From NCBI GenBank assembly GCA_024640985.1, contig JAHEDY010000024.1, positions 1 through 37,490 of the forward strand: a stretch of DNA of 37,490 bases, given 5' to 3'. How positions within the stretch are numbered: position 1 is the stretch's first letter; every line of letters begins with the position of its first letter. This DNA comes from Gammaproteobacteria bacterium (GTDB taxonomy: Bacteria > Pseudomonadota > Gammaproteobacteria > Pseudomonadales > Litorivicinaceae). Shown in pieces: positions 1 to 8,136 of the stretch. A program made the translations under genes and the position numbers. The notes under the pieces are model-generated. The model ran no database searches. It was not told the DNA's origin and saw only the letters and a program-made list of their open reading frames with translations.

Positions 1-153
1 AACGAAAATACCGAGGACAAAGGGATTGCTGAAATTATTATCGGCAAGCAGAGAAACGGTCCCATCGGAACGATGCGGCTTGCATTCTTGGGTCAGTTCA
101 CACGGTTTGAAGATCTCGCGGAATCCTACTACGAGGACTATCCCCATGAGTAA
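1..153 (+). CDS. dnaB: Replicative DNA helicase DnaB, C-terminal end (partial)
   Basis: Only the last 50 codons are present; the frame is open from base 1 to a TAA stop. The visible tail has the DnaB C-terminal signature [17 protein letters not shown] followed by an [14 protein letters not shown]-like stretch. In the family this region includes the arginine-finger and DNA-binding loop end of the RecA-like ATPase domain. DnaB is the hexameric helicase that unwinds the fork ahead of Pol III. The acidic tail after FEDLA is typical. The last 8 bases overlap the start of the next gene, so the two are probably translationally coupled. Identification rests on a short but very conserved segment. Confidence 0.9.
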   Translation, partial: NENTEDKGIAEIIIGKQRNGPIGTMRLAFLGQFTRFEDLAESYYEDYPHE

Positions 154-676
154 GTCCTTACAAGATCAACTCCTTGCTCTTGGCGTTGCTGATAAGAAAA
201 AGGCGAAACAAGCCAAGCATCAGCAACGTGTCAAATCAAAAGAGCCAAAGGGTCCGGGAATTCAAGAAAGTTTGCTTGAGTCACAGCAAAAGGCACGTGA
301 AGACAAAAAAGCGCGCGACCAAGCGTTGGCCGCTGAGCGTGAAGCGAAGCGCTTGAGTGCTGAAAAGCTCGCTCAAGTTCGGGATATGGTGAAGTCGAGC
401 TTGATTGATCGTGGACCAGAAGCCGCTCGTGTGGACTTTAGATTCCCTTATGGAAAGAAAATCAGACCATTCCCTGTGGGTGCTGATATTCGCGATCGTC
501 TGGCGCGGGGATTACTGGGTCTCATTGAGATAGATCGTGCGATCTGCATCGTTCCGCGTGACGTTTTAGAGAAGTGTCTTCACCGACTGGATGGCCAAGA
601 TATCTTTTCACATCTTGCGAAGCTTGAAGAGCAAGATGATGACTATCCTCCAATACCTGACGATCTCGATTGGTAA
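146..676 (+). CDS. DUF2058 family (YaiL-like) protein
   Basis: A 176-residue soluble, highly charged protein. The N-terminus [20 protein letters not shown] and the following lysine/glutamate-rich helical region (about residues 1-80) are characteristic of the DUF2058/YaiL family, which is described as nucleoprotein- or polynucleotide-associated; its molecular role is not established. A compact acidic C-terminal domain follows, ending in a [13 protein letters not shown] tail. I chose ATG 146 because the family begins [10 protein letters not shown] and a GAGGA motif sits just upstream inside dnaB; the same frame extends back to 26, but that part is dnaB out of frame. The gene overlaps dnaB by 8 bases and abuts the next gene with no gap. 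Confidence 0.85.
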   Translation: MSKSLQDQLLALGVADKKKAKQAKHQQRVKSKEPKGPGIQESLLESQQKAREDKKARDQALAAEREAKRLSAEKLAQVRDMVKSSLIDRGPEAARVDFRFPYGKKIRPFPVGADIRDRLARGLLGLIEIDRAICIVPRDVLEKCLHRLDGQDIFSHLAKLEEQDDDYPPIPDDLDW

Positions 677-1576
677 ATGCCGATCGATGAGCTAGCGGCG
701 CTTGGTGCGTCGCTGTGTTTTGCTGTGGCTGGATTACTTGCCGTCGAACCCTCCCGAGTCCTTGGTGCCATCCGGTTCAATCGGATTCGGATGTTGGTGA
801 TTAGCCTTCTTTTGCTGACGGTTTCTTGGTTCAGTGGCGGAATTGACACGCTGAGCATGGATGTTTTGCCGGTGCTGGCGATCTCGGGGCTGGTTGGAAT
901 CTTTCTCGGCGATACATTTTTATTCGCAGGTTTAAGACGTGTCGGCCCGCGTAGAAATGCTGTGATGTTTGCATTGAATGCTCCATTGACGGCGATTGCT
1001 GGCATTTTCTTTCTGGACGAGGTGCTGTCCTTTCCTGTGTTTCTCGGATGTCTTTTAGTGACCAGTGGCGTGATGATCGCGATTGCTTATGGTCGGCGCC
1101 CCTCAGCATCCAGTCATTGGGAAGCTGTCCACGGGTCACTGCCTCTTGGACTTCTTTTCGGATTTTTGGCCGCCGCCGGGCAAGCGGGAGGCATTTTGCT
1201 ATCGCGGCCATTGATGGAGCAGGGGGTGGATCCAGTTGCCGGGTCTGCAGTTCGTGTCGCCATTGCAGCACTGGCCCTGTTCATCATTTACGGATGGACC
1301 GAGCGAGGGACTCCAAAAGATCATTCAGTCTGGACTCGGACGATCATCTTAAAAACCATCGGAAGCGGTGTGATTGGGATGGGCGTCGGGATGACCCTGG
1401 TCATGTTTGCACTGACTGGTGGAGAGGCTGGGATTGTATCGACGTTAAGTTCTGCTGCCCCAGTGGTGATGTTGCCTGTCTTATGGGTGACTTCACAGGA
1501 AAGACCGGCACTTGGTGCCTGGGCCGGTGCTTTAATTGTTTTTTTCGGAACCGGGCTGATCTTAAACCTCGGATAA
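677..1576 (+). CDS. DMT superfamily (EamA) permease
   Basis: A 299-residue protein with about ten hydrophobic segments arranged as two EamA repeats (roughly residues 1-135 and 150-299). Each half has the small-residue-rich helices typical of drug/metabolite transporters, for example the GDTFLFAGLRRVGPRRNAV stretch near residue 80 and the NAPLTAIAGIFFLDE stretch near 100. It sits in the inner membrane; the substrate cannot be deduced. The start ATG directly follows the previous stop (TAA then ATG), so it probably depends on readthrough from the upstream gene. The first NtrC-type site of the aap promoter begins immediately after its stop codon. Family assignment is firm, specificity unknown. 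Confidence 0.85.
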   Translation: MPIDELAALGASLCFAVAGLLAVEPSRVLGAIRFNRIRMLVISLLLLTVSWFSGGIDTLSMDVLPVLAISGLVGIFLGDTFLFAGLRRVGPRRNAVMFALNAPLTAIAGIFFLDEVLSFPVFLGCLLVTSGVMIAIAYGRRPSASSHWEAVHGSLPLGLLFGFLAAAGQAGGILLSRPLMEQGVDPVAGSAVRVAIAALALFIIYGWTERGTPKDHSVWTRTIILKTIGSGVIGMGVGMTLVMFALTGGEAGIVSTLSSAAPVVMLPVLWVTSQERPALGAWAGALIVFFGTGLILNLG

Positions 1577-1615
1577 TGCACTCAATTTGTGCAAAATATG
1601 CACAAGAATGGCGCA
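1577..1615 (+). promoter_or_regulatory. Tandem NtrC-type enhancer sites upstream of aapJ
   Basis: Site 1 at 1577-1593 reads TGCAC-N7-GTGCA, a full match to the NtrC (GlnG) dyad core. Site 2 at 1599-1615 reads TGCAC-N7-GCGCA, one mismatch. The two centres are 22 bases apart, about two helical turns, as expected for cooperative binding of NtrC dimers. They lie about 130 and 108 bases upstream of the start point predicted from the sigma-54 element, the geometry known from the glnA enhancer. Binding is inferred, not shown. Confidence 0.75.
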
Positions 1616-1688
1616 TTGGTGCTTGTGAAAGGGAGGCCTGAGTGCTAGCTTTTCCAAGCATGGCGGCGGGCACACCCGAATCTTGGCA

Positions 1689-1704
1689 TGGCACAACTGT
1701 TGCT
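1689..1704 (+). promoter_or_regulatory. Sigma-54 promoter of aapJQMP
   Basis: TGGCAC-N5-TTGCT with exactly ten bases between the -24 GG (1690-1691) and the -12 GC (1702-1703), a near-perfect RpoN element. The expected transcription start is about 1714-1715, giving a leader of roughly 70 bases to the aapJ ATG. Together with the NtrC-type sites upstream this predicts induction under nitrogen limitation. Confidence 0.85.
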
Positions 1705-1785
1705 GATGGAAGTGAGGGTGCCTACAGAATATTGATAAGGCCCGTAGGAAGATTAAAACAAACCGCTTAATTCAGGAGTTATTCC

Positions 1786-2808
1786 ATGAAATTTTCTGCA
1801 AAGATTGCAACAACTGTCGCGGCGTCAGCTGTTGCTGTTGCTCAAGTTGCGTCAGCCGGTACGCTGGATGATGTTAAAGCTCGTGGCGAATTGAAATGTG
1901 GCGTCAGTGGTGGCGTTCCAGGTTTCTCAGCGCCGGATGATGCTGGTCGCATGCAAGGTATTGATGCTGCCGTTTGTGATGCTGTTGCTGCCGCCGTTTT
2001 GGGCGATGCAAGCAAGGTGACATTTATCCCACTGACCGCCAAAGAGCGTTTTACTGCACTGGCGTCTGGTGAAGTGGATGTGCTGTCGCGCAATACAACT
2101 CACACACTGACACGTGAAGCGTCACTAGGTCTGAACTTCACCTACTACAACTATATTGATGGCCAGGGTTTCATGGTCATGAAGGATTCTGGCATCAAGT
2201 CGACACTTGAGCTGGACGGCGCAAGCATTTGTGTTCAGGCCGGTACAACCACTGAATTGAACATGGCTGACTACTTCCGAAACAACAATATGTCGTTCAC
2301 ACCAGTGGGTTATGAAACGTCTTCGCAAACGCGCGAAGGTTTCGAAGGTGGTGCTTGTGACGTGTTGACTTCCGATAAGTCACAGTTGGCTGCGTTGAGT
2401 ACGGAAATGAAGGTCGGACCAGCGGGTGTAACGATTCTTCCAGAAACCATCTCCAAAGAGCCTCTCGGACCCGTTGTTCGTCAAGGCGATGACCAGTGGA
2501 TGGATATTGTTGCGATGACTCTGTATGCATTGATCAATGCTGAAGAGCTGGGTATTACCTCAGGAAACATCGATAACCTGAAAGCGAACCCGAGCAATCC
2601 AAATGTTGCCCGCTTGGTTGGTACTGAAGGCAACATGGGCGAGCTTCTCGGCCTTGGTGCTGATTGGTCGTACAATGCGATCAAGCAAGTTGGTAACTAC
2701 GGCGAAATCTATGAGCGCACCGTTGCCAAGATTGGTATTCCACGTGCTGGATCAGTCAATGATCTCTGGACGCGTGGTGGAATCCTTTACGCTCCACCGA
2801 TTCGTTAA
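1786..2808 (+). CDS. aapJ: General L-amino acid ABC transporter, periplasmic binding protein AapJ
   Basis: A 340-residue secreted binding protein. A Sec signal peptide covers about residues 1-24 (lysine, alanine/valine-rich core, cleavage near VASA/GTLDD). The mature part starts TLDDVKARGELKCGVSGGVPGFS, and carries the solute-binding family 3 motif around GIDAAVCDAVAAAVLGD, then KERFTALASGEVDVLSRNTT, all diagnostic of AapJ/BztA-type proteins (about 340 residues, longer than the 250-residue HisJ type). It captures a broad range of L-amino acids and delivers them to AapQM. An AGGAG ribosome site precedes the ATG. It is the first gene after a sigma-54 promoter with NtrC-type sites, and is followed by a stable hairpin that should favour its expression over the permease genes. 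Confidence 0.95.
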   Translation: MKFSAKIATTVAASAVAVAQVASAGTLDDVKARGELKCGVSGGVPGFSAPDDAGRMQGIDAAVCDAVAAAVLGDASKVTFIPLTAKERFTALASGEVDVLSRNTTHTLTREASLGLNFTYYNYIDGQGFMVMKDSGIKSTLELDGASICVQAGTTTELNMADYFRNNNMSFTPVGYETSSQTREGFEGGACDVLTSDKSQLAALSTEMKVGPAGVTILPETISKEPLGPVVRQGDDQWMDIVAMTLYALINAEELGITSGNIDNLKANPSNPNVARLVGTEGNMGELLGLGADWSYNAIKQVGNYGEIYERTVAKIGIPRAGSVNDLWTRGGILYAPPIR

Positions 2809-2821
2809 TCGGAACCAATCC

Positions 2822-2844
2822 AAGACCGGGCACTGCCCGGTCTT
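2822..2844 (+). terminator. Intercistronic hairpin between aapJ and aapQ
   Basis: Perfect inverted repeat with arms AAGACCGGGCA and TGCCCGGTCTT separated by a single C, so about ten pairs with a three-base loop, followed by a pyrimidine-rich TCTTTACT. It could be a partial terminator or an RNA-stabilising 3' hairpin that raises binding protein output over the membrane subunits, as in other binding-protein operons (established for malE-malF). No separate promoter for aapQ is evident. Confidence 0.7.
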
Positions 2845-2869
2845 TCTTTACTAATCATCGGATTGTATT

Positions 2870-4051
2870 GTGACAGAACGTACGCGTATTCCTCTGCATC
2901 GAGACCCTAAATTCCGAGCGCTGGTGATTCAGATCCTGGCTCTGGCTTTTGTGGTTTACGGTTTTTATTCGCTATTTCAAACCACTGTCGACAACTTGGT
3001 TGCCCGTGGTATCCAAACAGGGACGAGTTTTTTTGACGAGGTGGCGCCGTTCCAAATTGGATTCAGTCCATTTTTTGATTACAAACTTGGCGAATCAACT
3101 TATATCGATGTGTTCTTTGTCGGTATCCAGAACACCATTTTAGTTGCTGTATTGGGCATCGTTGCTGCCACCCTTCTCGGATTTTTTATCGGTGTTGTCC
3201 GCTTGTCACCGAACTGGTTGATCTCAAGAGGTGCTCTCGCCTACATCGAAATTTTCCGTAACGTTCCATTGCTATTGCAAATCATGTTTTGGAACTTTGC
3301 GATTTTCCTGCCGTCACTTCCAGCGCCAAAAAATTCCATCGAAATGGGCGCGTTTTATTTAAATGCGCGCGGCTTCCACACGCCACTGCCTGTGATCGAG
3401 GATTCAACGGGTTTTGCCTTGTGGATGGCCATGCTGGCTGTTCTTTGCGTTGGTCTGATTGTGTTTGCCAGACGGGCCAAAGTTCGCTTTCAGGAAACAG
3501 GACAGCAGTTACCAGTCGTTTGGATCTCTCTGGGTGCCATCATTGGTGGTGGTTATCTCCTGTATCTCATCGCCGGTTCGCCATTGATCTTTGATGAGCC
3601 AGTCTTGGGTCGATTTAACTTTAAAGGGGGTGGGCAGCTTCCATTACCCTTATTCTCTTTATGGTTTGCACTGACGCTCTATACGGCAGCATTTATTGCT
3701 GAAAACGTGCGTGCTGGCATTCAATCGGTGTCGCACGGTCAGACTGAGGCATCGCATGCACTTGGTTTGTCTCGCAAAGACACTGTGCGCTTGGTGACTA
3801 TTCCGCAAGCACTTCGGGTCATCATCCCGCCAACCATCAGCCAATATCTGAATTTGACAAAGAACTCTTCATTGGCAGTTGCCGTGGGTTACGAGGAATT
3901 GGTTGCTGTATGGGCGGGAATTACGCTCAACCAGACGGGGCAGGCCCTGGTGATTATCGGAATGACTGTGGCTGTCTATGAATGTTTGAGTTTATTCACC
4001 TCTTTTGTACTGAACTGGTACAACAAGCGTATTCAGTTGACGGAGCGATAA
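2870..4051 (+). CDS. aapQ: General L-amino acid ABC transporter permease AapQ
   Basis: A 393-residue inner-membrane permease of the HisMQ type. The N-terminal hydrophobic segment lies at about residues 20-40. The long periplasmic insertion and extra helices relative to HisM/GlnP (about 220 residues) are typical of AapQ/BztB. The EAA loop that contacts the ATPase is visible near residue 300 as SHGQTEASHALGLSRKDTVR, followed by IPQALRVIIPPTISQYLN. It pairs with AapM to form the channel. Start is GTG 2870; no better ATG is available in frame. The gap after aapJ holds a hairpin, and the stop is one base before the aapM ATG. Confidence 0.93.
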   Translation: MTERTRIPLHRDPKFRALVIQILALAFVVYGFYSLFQTTVDNLVARGIQTGTSFFDEVAPFQIGFSPFFDYKLGESTYIDVFFVGIQNTILVAVLGIVAATLLGFFIGVVRLSPNWLISRGALAYIEIFRNVPLLLQIMFWNFAIFLPSLPAPKNSIEMGAFYLNARGFHTPLPVIEDSTGFALWMAMLAVLCVGLIVFARRAKVRFQETGQQLPVVWISLGAIIGGGYLLYLIAGSPLIFDEPVLGRFNFKGGGQLPLPLFSLWFALTLYTAAFIAENVRAGIQSVSHGQTEASHALGLSRKDTVRLVTIPQALRVIIPPTISQYLNLTKNSSLAVAVGYEELVAVWAGITLNQTGQALVIIGMTVAVYECLSLFTSFVLNWYNKRIQLTER

Positions 4052-4052
4052 G

Positions 4053-5174
4053 ATGGCTGATGTAAAAACCTTCGTTCCTGCACCTGATCGAGCCCCTCCC
4101 AGCAGTGCCGTCGGCCCCATTGCTTGGGTGCGAGACAACCTGTTTGGTTCGATTGGAAGCTCCATCGCCACCTTGGTGTTTTTCTATTTATTTTTCAGTT
4201 ACGTCCCACCCTTTGTCGAATGGGCGTTGATTAACGCAAATTGGACGGGCTCTGATCGATCGGTGTGTGAAGCCAATGCGGCGGGAGCATGCTGGACGTT
4301 CATCAATGTGCGTCTTGAGCAGATCTTGTTTGGTCTCTATTTCGCGTCAAATCCAGACGAATTATGGCGGCCAACGCTGATTTTCATCTTGTTTTTCGCG
4401 TTGCTATTGCCGCTACTGTTTGAGAAAACGCCGGGGAAGAAGTGGTTAACGATCGCATTGTTGGGTGTATTCCCTGTGGTCTTTTACTTCGTCGTTTACG
4501 GTGGATATTTCGGAATTTCACAATCCAACACCACGCAATGGGGCGGGTTTCTTTTAACGTTCGCGCTCGCCTTCGTCGGCATCTTGTTGGCGTTGCCAAT
4601 CGGGATCTTGTTAGCGCTGGGTCGACGGTCTGAGTTACCTGTGATTCGATCGATGTGTGTGATCTACATCGAATTTTGGCGCGGAACACCGCTCATCACA
4701 ATTTTATTCATGGCCTCGGTCATGTTGCCTCTGTTTTTCCCAGCCGGTGTTGAGTTCGATAAAGTCGTGCGGGCGATGATCGGAATTACGCTGTTCCAGT
4801 CGGCGTACACAGCCGAAGCGGTGCGTGGAGGATTGGCTGCGATTCCGAAGGGTCAATCTGAAGCGGCGATGGCACTCGGTTTGGGGTACTGGCGGCGTAC
4901 GGTATTTATCACCCTGCCGCAGGCATTGAAGATTTCGATTCCTTCCATTGTGAATACCTTTATTGCGCTGTTTAAAGACACGTCGCTGGTTTCGATCATT
5001 GGCTTATTGGATCTTTTGAATATGGCGCAGACCACAGCGCGCTCGATGGAGTGGAAGGGTTACGACATCGAAGCCTTTTTGTTTGCTGGATTTGTTTACT
5101 GGGCGTTTTGTTATGGCATGTCGCGATACAGCCAAAACCTTGAGCGCAAACTCGATACCAATCGGAGAAATTAA
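4053..5174 (+). CDS. aapM: General L-amino acid ABC transporter permease AapM
   Basis: A 373-residue inner-membrane permease, partner of AapQ. Hydrophobic segments begin near residue 30 ([16 protein letters not shown]); the C-terminal half has the HisMQ core with EAA loop [19 protein letters not shown] near residue 275 and the adjoining [20 protein letters not shown] segment. The N-terminal half contains the periplasmic extension with [11 protein letters not shown] that is characteristic of AapM/BztC. It begins one base after aapQ and ends one base before aapP, so the three are translated from one message. The role in broad amino-acid import is inferred from family and gene order. Confidence 0.93.
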   Translation: MADVKTFVPAPDRAPPSSAVGPIAWVRDNLFGSIGSSIATLVFFYLFFSYVPPFVEWALINANWTGSDRSVCEANAAGACWTFINVRLEQILFGLYFASNPDELWRPTLIFILFFALLLPLLFEKTPGKKWLTIALLGVFPVVFYFVVYGGYFGISQSNTTQWGGFLLTFALAFVGILLALPIGILLALGRRSELPVIRSMCVIYIEFWRGTPLITILFMASVMLPLFFPAGVEFDKVVRAMIGITLFQSAYTAEAVRGGLAAIPKGQSEAAMALGLGYWRRTVFITLPQALKISIPSIVNTFIALFKDTSLVSIIGLLDLLNMAQTTARSMEWKGYDIEAFLFAGFVYWAFCYGMSRYSQNLERKLDTNRRN

Positions 5175-5175
5175 G

Positions 5176-5949
5176 ATGACCACCGATACACAGATGGCAC
5201 CGGCCGAACTCGGTGAAAGCATTATCACCATTGATGGCCTGAACAAATGGTACGGGCAATTTCATGTTCTGAAAGATATCGATTTGGATGTGAAGCGTGG
5301 CGAACGGATCGTCATTTGCGGACCATCAGGGTCTGGTAAGTCGACACTGATTCGCTGCATCAACCGCTTGGAAACTCACCAAGAAGGGTCAATCGTGGTG
5401 GATGGAATTGAACTAACTGACGATACCAAACACATCAACGATATTCGTCGTGAAGTTGGAATGGTGTTTCAGCACTTCAACTTATTCCCACATTTGACGG
5501 TGTTGGAAAACTGCACACTGGCTCCAATTTGGGTGCGGAAAACGCCCAAGCGGGAAGCCGAAGAGATTGCGATGCAATATCTTGAGCGAGTGAAAATCCC
5601 CGAGCAAGCCAATAAGTATCCGGGGCAGTTGTCTGGTGGTCAGCAACAGCGTGTTGCGATCGCTCGGTCACTCTGCATGAACCCTCGCGTGATGCTGTTT
5701 GATGAGCCAACATCTGCGCTCGACCCCGAGATGATTGCAGAAGTGTTGGATGTCATGGTTGGTCTTGCTGAAGATGGCATGACGATGCTTTGTGTGACTC
5801 ACGAAATGGGTTTTGCTCGTAAAGTTGCTAACCGCGTGATCTTTATGGATGGCGGTCAGATTGTTGAGCAAAATGAGCCTGAAGAGTTCTTCAACAACCC
5901 TCAAAATGACAGGACTCAATTGTTCCTTTCACAAATCTTGCAACACTGA
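5176..5949 (+). CDS. aapP: General L-amino acid ABC transporter ATP-binding protein AapP
   Basis: A 257-residue ABC ATPase that powers AapQM from the cytoplasmic face. Walker [10 protein letters not shown] at 49-57, Q-loop QHFNLFPH around 99-106, signature LSGGQQQ at 152-158, Walker B VMLFDE at 172-177, D-loop SALD at 180-183 and the switch histidine H209 are all intact, so it should be active. I used ATG 5176 rather than the upstream in-frame ATG at 5083, because the latter would place 31 unrelated residues encoded within aapM, and GGAGAAATTAAG supplies a ribosome site for 5176. Last gene of the aap unit; a hairpin follows. Confidence 0.95.
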   Translation: MTTDTQMAPAELGESIITIDGLNKWYGQFHVLKDIDLDVKRGERIVICGPSGSGKSTLIRCINRLETHQEGSIVVDGIELTDDTKHINDIRREVGMVFQHFNLFPHLTVLENCTLAPIWVRKTPKREAEEIAMQYLERVKIPEQANKYPGQLSGGQQQRVAIARSLCMNPRVMLFDEPTSALDPEMIAEVLDVMVGLAEDGMTMLCVTHEMGFARKVANRVIFMDGGQIVEQNEPEEFFNNPQNDRTQLFLSQILQH

Positions 5950-5973
5950 TCATTTAACGGTGGAAAAGCTGAT

Positions 5974-5998
5974 CACTGCCCCTATGATAGGTGCAGTG
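5974..5998 (+). terminator. Probable terminator of the aap operon
   Basis: Dyad CACTGC / GCAGTG with inner arms CCTAT / ATAGG, interrupted by one C-T mismatch. In RNA this gives roughly ten pairs. It is followed by TTTCATTAATTT, a moderately U-rich run. It lies 25 bases after the aapP stop and ends 27 bases before the hflK ATG, so it separates the two units. Confidence 0.55.
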
Positions 5999-6025
5999 TT
6001 TCATTAATTTGGCTAAGGAGTCTCC

Positions 6026-7231
6026 ATGGCTTGGAATGAGCCCGGAAATAATGGCCGCGACCCCTGGGGTGGCGGTAACCGAAATAATCAAGGTCCACCT
6101 GACCTTGACGAAGTCGTAAAGAAACTGCAACAGGGCCTCGGTGGACTCTTCGGGAAGTCGGGCGGTTCTGGCGGTGGTTCAGATTCAGGCGATGGTCCCG
6201 GATTTGAGTTTTCCGGAAAGATAGTGGGGGTGTTGGCGGTCATCGCACTTGTGGCCTACGGTGCGCTCGGTCTTTACAAGGTCGACGAACAAGAGCGGGC
6301 TGTTGTTCTGCGTTTCGGTCAGTTTTTAGAGACGAAGACTCCAGGTCTTCGCTGGAATGCGCCCGTAATTGACGAGGTGAACAATATCAACGTGACTCGA
6401 GTTCGGACGCATACGTCGCAAGGAGTGATGCTGACCGAAGACGAGAACATCGTGGATGTGACACTGGCGGTTCAGTATGTGATTTCAAATCCACGGGATT
6501 TCTTGCTGAACGTCCGTGAGCCTGAAGTCACACTGACGCACGCAACCGATTCGGCCGTTCGCCATGTGGTGGGTTCAGCTGAGATGACTGCGGTGATCTC
6601 TGAGGGTCGTGAAGCGCTTGGTGGTGATGTGCAGGTGCGTCTACAGGAATATCTCGATAATTACGTCGCGGGCCTTCGGGTTGTGAAAGTGAACTTGGAA
6701 AACAGCCAACCACCCAGCCAGGTGCAAGCGGCTTTCGATGACGTGATCAAAGCGCGAGAAGATGAGCAGCGTCTCAAAAACCAAGCAGAAGCGTATTCTA
6801 ATGGTGTGATTCCAGAAGCGCGTGGTCGTGCACAACGGGTGCTCGAAGAAGCGAATGCTTATCGCGAACAAGTCGTCGCGAGAGCTCAAGGTGAGGCCGA
6901 CCGTTTCTTGAAACTTCTGGCTGAGTATCGCAAGGCACCTGACGTTACACGTCAGCGTCTCTACATCGATGCGGTTCAGGAAGTGATGCAGCGCTCCTCA
7001 AAGGTCATGGTGGATGTGGGTTCCGGCTCGAACATCATGTATCTGCCGTTGGATCGGATCGCAACCCAGGCTGCCCCTTCGATTGCTAACCAGAATCGCG
7101 GTTCATCGTCTTCGGTGCAACAGTCTGGCGCTGGCATGACGCCTGGTGATATTCGGTCATTGACTGACCAGGTCATCCAAGAGCTTCGCTCGCGTCAAAC
7201 CGATGATTCACAAAGAGGGAGTATCCGCTAA
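6026..7231 (+). CDS. hflK: FtsH protease modulator HflK
   Basis: A 401-residue SPFH/prohibitin protein that forms the large HflKC cage around the membrane protease FtsH and limits its access to substrates. The N-terminus is a glycine/asparagine-rich cytoplasmic tail (about 1-62) with MAWNEPGNNGRDPWG, the recognised HflK start; one membrane helix follows at about 65-84; then KVDEQERAVVLRFGQF opens the periplasmic SPFH domain, followed by the long AQGEADRFL coiled-coil region around 290 and a low-complexity serine/glutamine tail. TAAGGAG lies just before the ATG. The stop overlaps the hflC start by one base. Here hflKC is not preceded by hfq-hflX as it is in E. coli. Confidence 0.96.
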   Translation: MAWNEPGNNGRDPWGGGNRNNQGPPDLDEVVKKLQQGLGGLFGKSGGSGGGSDSGDGPGFEFSGKIVGVLAVIALVAYGALGLYKVDEQERAVVLRFGQFLETKTPGLRWNAPVIDEVNNINVTRVRTHTSQGVMLTEDENIVDVTLAVQYVISNPRDFLLNVREPEVTLTHATDSAVRHVVGSAEMTAVISEGREALGGDVQVRLQEYLDNYVAGLRVVKVNLENSQPPSQVQAAFDDVIKAREDEQRLKNQAEAYSNGVIPEARGRAQRVLEEANAYREQVVARAQGEADRFLKLLAEYRKAPDVTRQRLYIDAVQEVMQRSSKVMVDVGSGSNIMYLPLDRIATQAAPSIANQNRGSSSSVQQSGAGMTPGDIRSLTDQVIQELRSRQTDDSQRGSIR

Positions 7232-8103
7232 TGTCAGGACGTCAAATGAGCATTCTGATTGGATTGGTGGTTCTTTTGGCCATTGTGTCCAATTCCTTGT
7301 ACGTAGTGAACGAACGTGAGCGAGCTGTACTGTTGAAGTTTGGTGAGGTGGTATCGACCGATATCCAGCCAGGATTACACTTCAAGATTCCGGTAGTGAA
7401 CGATGTGCGTCGTTTTGAGTCACGGTTGATTACCTTAGATTCCAGTCCGCAACGGTATTTAACGGCTGAAAAGAAAGCCTTGATTGTTGATTCGTTCGTC
7501 AAATGGCGGGTTGCTGATGCTGGAAAGTACTACACCGCGACAGGTGGTGATGAATTTTCAGCAAATAGTCTGCTGGCGTCCCGGGTTGATAACGGATTGC
7601 GGAACAAGTTTGGTGAGCGGACTGTCTATGAGGTTGTTTCCGGTGAGCGTGATGCGCTGATGGCAGAAATTACCAAAGAGCTCGATGATATTGCGCTCAA
7701 TGAGTTGGGAATTCACGTGTTGGATGTCCGGGTGAAAGGGATTGATCTTCCCCCTGAAGTGTCCAATGCGGTGTATTCACGGATGAGCACAGAGCGTGAG
7801 CGTGAAGCTCGCGATCATCGCTCGCGTGGTCGAGAGTTGGCCGAAGGGATTGAAGCTGATGCTGATCGTCAAAATACGGTGATCGAGGCGAATGCTTATC
7901 GTGAAGCGGAACAGATCCGAGGTGAAGGGGATGCGATTGCGGCTGAGATCTACGCGACCGCCTACAATCAGGATCCTGAGTTCTACTCATTCCACCGATC
8001 GATTCAAGCCTATAAGGATTCCTTTGCTGGCAAAGAAGATTTGCTGGTGATCGATCCTGAGTCTGACTTCTTCCGGTATCTCAAGGATCCAACTGGAAAA
8101 TAA
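7231..8103 (+). CDS. hflC: FtsH protease modulator HflC
   Basis: A 290-residue partner of HflK in the SPFH complex that modulates FtsH in the inner membrane. A single N-terminal membrane anchor lies at about residues 6-25 (MSILIGLVVLLAIVSNSLYV), followed by VNERERAVLLKFGEV, the SPFH opening motif. The region around residues 185-245 is charged and helical with REREARDHRSRGRELAEGI and the EANAYREAEQIRGEGDAIA repeat typical of HflC. It is somewhat shorter than the E. coli protein (334), mostly in that coiled region. It starts on the last base of hflK (TAATG), so translation is coupled. A hairpin shared with convergent psd follows. Confidence 0.96.
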   Translation: MSGRQMSILIGLVVLLAIVSNSLYVVNERERAVLLKFGEVVSTDIQPGLHFKIPVVNDVRRFESRLITLDSSPQRYLTAEKKALIVDSFVKWRVADAGKYYTATGGDEFSANSLLASRVDNGLRNKFGERTVYEVVSGERDALMAEITKELDDIALNELGIHVLDVRVKGIDLPPEVSNAVYSRMSTEREREARDHRSRGRELAEGIEADADRQNTVIEANAYREAEQIRGEGDAIAAEIYATAYNQDPEFYSFHRSIQAYKDSFAGKEDLLVIDPESDFFRYLKDPTGK

Positions 8104-8111
8104 TTGGATTG

Positions 8112-8136
8112 CTCGGGCAACCTAGAGTTGCCCGAG
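8112..8136. terminator. Shared hairpin between convergent hflC and psd
   Basis: Perfect ten-base arms CTCGGGCAAC / GTTGCCCGAG with loop CTAGA. The loop contains the psd stop codon (TAG on the minus strand, 8122-8124), so the structure lies across the end of psd and just after hflC. No strong U-tract is seen on either side, so it may act as a transcript-end stabiliser or a weak bidirectional terminator. Confidence 0.55.

Noticed and set aside
831-1271. Minus-strand open frame of 146 codons within the EamA permease
   Set aside because: Composition is arginine/proline/serine-rich, without domain signals, and it lies entirely inside a clear transporter gene.
1587-1605. TTGTGCA-N5-TGCACAA inverted repeat after the EamA gene
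   Set aside because: It is real but is explained as the inner halves of the two adjacent NtrC-type dyads rather than as a separate element.
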